Shown here: piece after piece, positions 60,098 to 64,000 of the stretch | Layout: the number at the start of each line of letters is the position of its first letter | Position numbering within the stretch: position 1 is the first letter of the stretch | Assembly: GCA_003260075.1 (NCBI GenBank) | Contig: QLIY01000574.1 | Span: 33,038-97,037, forward strand | DNA length: 64,000 nucleotides | Direction: 5' to 3' | Source of the DNA: Phallusia mammillata | Lineage: Eukaryota; Chordata; Ascidiacea; Phlebobranchia; Ascidiidae | The notes under the pieces: generated by a model | The model's input: only the letters and a program-made list of their open reading frames with translations | What the model was told of the DNA's origin: nothing | Databases searched by the model: none | Program-made: the position numbers and the translations under genes

Positions 60098-63000
60098 GAA
60101 ACTAATGGGTAGAGAACTGAACTCTCGCTCTTTATATAGCTGACGTGTCTTGCGCATCGGATTCGAATTTCCGCCGCCGAGTTCCAATATCTAGCGCCAT
60201 CGAAGTGTCGATTTTTAAACTAGTACTGCTATGGCGGCCTCCATATGATATCCGGTCTGCGACGGAGATTAAAAAACAAACAATATTTGACAATAACACA
60301 CCATCAAGGATTGCACGGTGCAATTTGCACCATCGCATCAAACGATGTGTCGTCAAATATGAATTTTACTAACTAAGTGTGTTGGGCAGGATGGCTGAAT
60401 GTGATGCGCGATTGACAACAAACAAGAAGAAAGGTGTAATTTCAAGTTTTATTTCGAGGGAGATTTTCTTCAAAAATTGTTGTACCCATGCATAATGCGC
60501 ACCCCAGATTTTAGGACAATAAATTAATTAATTTTTGCGCATTATGCACGGAAAATTACGGTATATTCTCTATGCTTTTATACATTGGGCCCCATATTAA
60601 CCAACGGTTTTAATAACCTTTATTTGTTTCTGTAGGCAGAAACTCATGGGTCCCCAAAAACCGCGGCGTTGTAAACAAATAACCAAGTCTAACACAGTGA
60701 TCAGTAGTGTGCCTTAAATATTCATGCTATGTAAAGCACAAACTGCAGGATGAAAACACAACTAACTAGAAGAGTGGCTTTCTGATATACTTCCATTTTA
60801 TATATTCTGGGGGGGGGGTTTTAGTTTGATCCATTGCGTACAGGCAAAGATATCACCCCATTTATGTCGTCGCTAAATGGGCAGTGTGCAATCTCTGCTT
60901 AGTAGTCTCTGTTGAAACTAATGGGTAGAGAACTGAACTCTCGCTCTTTATATAGCTGACGTGTCTTGCGCATCGGATTCGAATTTCCGCCGCCGAGTTC
61001 CAATATCTAGCGCCATCGAAGTGTCGATTTTTAAACTAGTACTGCTATGGCGGCCTCCATATGATATCCGGTCTGCGACGGAGATTAAAAAACAAACAAT
61101 ATTTGACAATAACACACCATCAAGGATTGCACGGTGCAATTTGCACCATCGCATCAAACGATGTGTCGTCAAATATGAATTTTACTAACTAAGTGTGTTG
61201 GGCAGGATGGCTGAATGTGATGCGCGATTGACAACAAACAAGAAGAAAGGTGTAATTTCAAGTTTTATTTCGAGGGAGATTTTCTTCAAAAATTGTTGTA
61301 CCCATGCATAATGCGCACCCCAGATTTTAGGACAATAAATTAATTAATTTTTGCGCATTATGCACGGAAAATTACGGTATATTCTCTATGCTTTTATACA
61401 TTGGGCCCCATATTAACCAACGGTTTTAATAACCTTTATTTGTTTCTGTAGGCAGAAACTCATGGGTCCCCAAAAACCGCGGCGTTGTAAACAAATAACC
61501 AAGTCTAACACAGTGATCAGTAGTGTGCCTTAAATATTCATGCTATGTAAAGCACAAACTGCAGGATGAAAACACAACTAACTAGAAGAGTGGCTTTCTG
61601 ATATACTTCCATTTTATATATTCTATATGATATTTACCAATTTACTATACACATCATTTGATCTACACATATGATTGTTTTTGTACACAAAAACAAATGG
61701 GTCCCCACACGCGTGTTTGTGCGGATTTACAGTAAACAAATGTTGTGGTGATTTTTAGATTCTTAAGGACAAATTTTTAGAAAATATTAACCCAACAATA
61801 AAAAAAATTGTTCGTATTCTTTTTGCACTATTATTGTCATATAATTACAAAAACATTAAAAAAACATAACAAATACTTTAATTTNACATCTCCCCCCCCC
61901 CTTCTTGACCAAAACGTGGGAACAAATCCGCGTTAGACGGGAAAAAAAAGAACGAAAGAAAAAAAAATACGGACAAAACAATGTGTCCCCTTCAGGGAAG
62001 GGGACCCATAATGACATCTTAAAGTGGGACAATGAACAAACTGTTAAAATTTCATCCAAATCGTACATCATTTAAAATGTCACCCATTTAGGGGGCTAGT
62101 GGGGTAAATACAGGGGTTATCAAGTCAAACGAAGCAGATGGCACATCTACATAACTATATCTGCTATCCATGAAAGTTTTATCCAAATCCACCAAAGATT
62201 TCATACCAAAAGTGCATGGACAAACTTCACCGTAAAAAAACAAAACAAATTTTTGAGAGAAAAAAAATTGAGAGAAATCAAGAATGTGTCCCCTTCAGGG
62301 AAGAGGACCCATAACTATTTTTTAACATGTTTATCATGTTTTGCTTAACACCAGTGCTTCTATGTTCTGTTGTACATGCACACAAACACATTGTGCACAA
62401 CAAAATGCAAACAAATGTTGTACTTCACCTTGTGTGTTAACATGCGCAACACCAGTCACCCTTTTAGAGGCAATGTACTCAACAAGACTCATTTTTGTGA
62501 CCAACTAATAAAAGCTTTATATCATTGCAAAGCTTAGTTTATGTCCACTTGTTACACTAACTGACAAAAAAGCAACAACAGTAAAGTGCCACAGAAGAAC
62601 TGTTTGGAATGTGTACAGATAGGTCCACATTTTGTATGTAGGAAAACAATATATGTTACTTTGATGGAAGGGCCCACAATTTTTTATCAAAAGATCTATT
62701 AAACCAATTGACACCATAAATCATTTTTGCAGTTGAACCCAGCATTTGTTAACTCATACAGCATGTGGATATTAACTACAATTTGTTAATAACAGACCTT
62801 CCACGATTTCCATTCAGTACCAGTAATATTTAAAAAAGTGTTTTTCTTCTTGTCATGTGATGTTTGACATTGGCCATTCTGAATCTGCAAAACACATTTG
62901 CATTATTGCTGTTTATTTCAAGTCAGTGGTTTGTAAGTTTTTTCCTTAATATCCACATTAAGTTAGGTGAACACATGTTGCATGTATTGAGTCAGATCTC

Positions 63001-63621
63001 CTCTGTGTTACCAACAGACTTTATACTATTTTCAGCATTTCACAAACTCGCCTCAAAATTGCATAGCGAACAACAAACCTTACTAGTTACTACCTGCTCT
63101 AAGACAATTCTGGTTGCAAATCAAGAATTGACAAGGTGATAAATGTGCGGCATGTATGCCATGCTTTAAAGTAGTGCTTATATTTTTTCGAAGATAAGAT
63201 CAACGAGTTTGGAGATGTGACAAAACATTTTGCAATACGCCACAAGCAGTTACCAAGTTACAACAAAAACATCTTTGTGATAAATAAGCATGATGTTTGC
63301 ACTTTTTTCAGTTACTGGAAAATCACAGTTGTGATCAACCGGATTTGTCTGTAGTGTTGTAAAAAAGGGTAATAATTTTGTTTTAAACTATGGAATCGAT
63401 CATAATCATATCTATTACAGTGGGCGAGAGTAATCACACAGCATGTTATAAAATCTGTACAAAGCATACTCACATAAAAATGAAACATCATGTCACTGTC
63501 AGAATGCTGATATTTGAAATTAACAAATCCATCTTGTTTTAAATTTACTGCATAACTTAATGAGCTGGTGCAGTCATCATCATTTGAAACAAGGTACTGT
63601 CCTGTGGTTTTCCACACAGAT
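44632..63621 (-). CDS. ELAPOR: ELAPOR1/2-like endosome-lysosome membrane protein; N-terminus off window
   Basis: Minus-strand exons in coding order: 63621-63474, 62884-62798, 57305-57197, 57138-56897, 56822-56645, 55740-55613, 53746-53567, 52977-52846, 52781-52685, 52195-52011, 51780-51658, 48205-48088, 47465-47321, 47075-46968, 45341-45215, 45106-44925, 44803-44632. All phases agree; 819 residues are visible and about 190 N-terminal residues are missing. Segments align in order with human ELAPOR1 (KIAA1324): [22 protein letters not shown], Cys-rich modules, [15 protein letters not shown]-like region, [24 protein letters not shown]. One transmembrane helix ([18 protein letters not shown]) is followed by a cytoplasmic tail with [10 protein letters not shown], a vertebrate hallmark. 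The Cys-rich and MRH-like luminal region and endolysosomal location are known for the family. It ends earlier than human; AAA|gtatga at the stop could be a donor to an unseen last exon. Confidence 0.93.
45573..45992. repeat. 420-bp dispersed repeat, copy 1 (partner 52229-52647)
   Basis: Begins aactagaatagtggttttcc and ends aaccaatgggtcc. It matches 52229-52647 almost base for base along its whole length. Each copy contains two similar halves, each starting with an aatagtggttttcctatata unit. Unclassified; no terminal inverted repeat was proved. Confidence 0.8.
46649..46970. repeat. Unclassified repeat family ending in a GC-rich hairpin (several copies)
   Basis: Shares ttttggggggctgtgggtga, ctttcttgaccaaa and gcgttagac, then a hairpin-like end (gtccccttcagggaagggga in the better copies) with copies at about 49166-49500, 58771-58960, 61897-62015 and, in part, 62075-62313 and 63890-64000. 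The hairpin is followed by gggacccataa in most copies. I could not assign it to a superfamily. Confidence 0.65.
48646..48995. repeat. Second dispersed repeat family in ELAPOR introns (three copies)
   Basis: Shares cctttagtaacccatggtca, tcatgcgg, aagctgacaac and ataacttaataaaacg with about 58340-58712, and more loosely with 53197-53520. All three are in the same orientation within one gene. Not classified. Confidence 0.65.
49056..49158. other. Assembly gap of 103 N
   Basis: Undetermined bases within repeat-rich ELAPOR intron sequence. Single N also occur at 49609, 51542 and 61885. The assembly here should be treated with care, including the nearby lipase fragment. Confidence 1.
49563..50119. 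mobile_element. Composite repeat with inverted ends and hAT right-end remnants
   Basis: The left ctagaatggtggctttc (49563) and right gaccaccattctag (to 50117) are inverted copies. Inside are two hAT-type right ends (ggttgggaaccactg near 49970 and gttgggaaccactg near 50044) without visible left partners. It lies directly before the lipase fragment. Confidence 0.5.
50229..50612 (+). pseudogene. MGLL: Monoglyceride lipase (MGLL-like) C-terminal fragment, antisense within ELAPOR intron
   Basis: Two exons, 50229-50444 and 50505-50612, joined in phase 0 across a 60-nt GT-AG intron, encode 107 residues ending in TAA. The translation ([54 protein letters not shown]) aligns with the last third of human MGLL and keeps the catalytic Asp and His of the alpha/beta hydrolase triad. 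MGLL hydrolyses monoacylglycerols, including 2-arachidonoylglycerol. The first two thirds, with the GxSxG nucleophile, was not found on the plus strand of this window. It could be a broken copy, or a real gene whose 5' exons were lost to the gap or to misassembly. Marked pseudogene because it is incomplete, although the frame and splice sites are intact. Confidence 0.8.
52229..52647. repeat. 420-bp dispersed repeat, copy 2 (partner 45573-45992)
   Basis: Same structure as the copy in another intron of the same gene, with scattered substitutions. Related shorter pieces (ctagaa...gtggctttc through atgggtcccc) occur near 48352, 49563, 57326, 59489, 60763, 61590 and 63639. Confidence 0.8.
53856..55495. 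mobile_element. pogo/Tigger-like non-autonomous element in ELAPOR intron
   Basis: Ends CAGACAAATCCGGTTAATTG and a right end whose complement is CAGACGAATCCGGTTAATCG, bordered by TA on both sides (53854-53855, 55496-55497). Several subterminal gcgattaaccgg motifs occur inside the left end. The 1,640-bp interior has only short open frames and no clear transposase. A solitary right end of the same family lies at about 63338-63356. Confidence 0.8.
55796..56568. mobile_element. Non-autonomous hAT-like element in ELAPOR intron
   Basis: Ends CAGTGTTTCTCAACC and GGTTGAGAACTACTG. Perfect 8-bp duplication gtctaata at 55788-55795 and 56569-56576. 773 bp; no transposase frame. Confidence 0.92.
57383..57911. 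mobile_element. Non-autonomous hAT-like element in ELAPOR intron
   Basis: Ends CAGTGGTTCTCAACC and GGTTGAGAACCACTG form a perfect 15-bp inverted repeat. Perfect 8-bp duplication tactaaac at 57375-57382 and 57912-57919. The motif tggccca is repeated near both ends. 529 bp, no coding capacity; probably the youngest hAT copy here. Confidence 0.94.
59556..60561. mobile_element. TA-flanked MITE carrying a G run
   Basis: Terminal repeats CCGTAATTTTCCATGCATAA and a right end whose complement is CCGTAATTTTCCGTGCATAA, with TA on both sides. It contains G runs at about 59767 and 60022-60095. The right half recurs at 60912-61377 as part of the 713-bp duplication. Small open frames on both strands inside it look non-coding. 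Confidence 0.75.
60022..60095. repeat. 74-base uninterrupted G run
   Basis: Directly countable. It ends exactly where the first copy of the 713-bp duplication begins, which suggests an assembly join or a slipped sequence. Confidence 0.95.
60096..60808. repeat. 713-bp direct duplication, copy 1 (copy 2 at 60912-61624)
   Basis: Starts ttgaaactaatgggtagaga and recurs 816 bp downstream with no difference that I can see. It includes the right half of a MITE and part of another repeat. Copy 1 is bordered by G runs on both sides, whereas copy 2 continues into ordinary sequence on both sides. Confidence 0.9.
60912..61624. repeat. 713-bp direct duplication, copy 2
   Basis: Identical by eye to 60096-60808. 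Its left flank (cttagtagtctctg) and right flank (atatgatatttacc) are ordinary sequence, so this is more likely the true genomic context and copy 1 the extra one. Confidence 0.9.
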
Positions 63622-64000
63622 CTATGAAAAGAGCTTAAACCAGAAGGGTGGCTTAGCACATTTTGTAGTTGCATTTACACTATAACCTATTTTAAAACAT
63701 AAATATATTTCCTATGCCTTTTTCTATTGGGTCCCATATTAGCCATAATGTTTTATAACCTTAGTTGTTTCTGGAGGCAGAAACTCATGGGTCCCCACAC
63801 ATGTAAAGTTAAAAATAGTGCATTTCAAGAGATAACCATAGTCCACATGCTACCCAAATTTTAGCCAATTCCGACCCTGTTTAATAAACTTACCCATTTT
63901 AGGGGGCTAGAAGGGTAACTAATGGGATGTGACACTAAACTAAAAAAAATATGAAACCTCAATGACTCAATCAAAAGTACTGCAAAATTTCAGCCCAATC

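Noticed and set aside
60132-61188. 74-75 codon frames present twice on both strands
   Set aside because: Duplicated because the DNA is duplicated, and inside a MITE; no codon or family signal.
1-64000. CRISPR arrays, bacterial operons, rRNA or intact tRNA genes
   Set aside because: None seen; the only tRNA-like signals are the SINE promoters at 32390-32548 and perhaps 36285-36375.

Overview
This is a eukaryotic nuclear window: A+T-rich, with multi-exon genes split by GT-AG introns of about 60 to several hundred bases, and introns and spacers full of small DNA transposons. The proteins are clearly chordate-like: a filamin resembling vertebrate FLNA, SAMD11 with SAND and SAM domains, a Wnt9-type ligand, ELAPOR, CFAP276 and an MGLL-type lipase. 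Single-copy gene sets, very short introns and a divergent Wnt point to a tunicate, probably an ascidian. That assignment is inference.

Layout, left to right. (1) 1-2144, minus strand: the first three coding exons of CFAP276, an axonemal protein; the last exon lies off the left edge. A nested pair of hAT-like elements sits in the intron. (2) 2145-6334: no gene recognised. (3) 6379-24569, plus: a complete filamin in 48 constitutive exons. My hand-built model keeps phase throughout and totals 7,818 nt, giving 2,605 residues plus stop. It has two CH domains and 24 Ig-FLN repeats. It shows a pair of 98-nt alternative CH2 exons, a tandem duplication of repeats 2-3, absence of repeats 22-23, and two extra in-phase cassette exons. 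(4) 24570-27784: 3' UTR and spacer with one hAT element. (5) 27785-37249, plus: SAMD11, 15 exons and 989 residues. (6) 37250-38708: nothing recognised. (7) 38709-43030, plus: a Wnt9-like gene, 7 exons and 408 residues, with 24 mature cysteines, threonine in place of the usual acylated serine, and a 48-residue basic tail. (8) 44632 to beyond 64000, minus: ELAPOR1/2-like gene. 17 exons (819 residues) are visible; the N-terminal exons are off the right edge. Its introns hold most of the repeats, a 103-base gap, and an antisense two-exon fragment of a monoglyceride lipase at 50229-50612.

The genes do not form one pathway. They cover cytoskeletal crosslinking, transcription, signalling, endolysosomal membrane function and cilia. 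CFAP276 and ELAPOR1 are also neighbours in human (1p13.3, from memory), so this may be an old chordate linkage into which filamin, SAMD11 and Wnt9 are interleaved.

All exon boundaries come from reading splice consensus, codon phase and remembered homologues. No alignment, transcript or database search was run.
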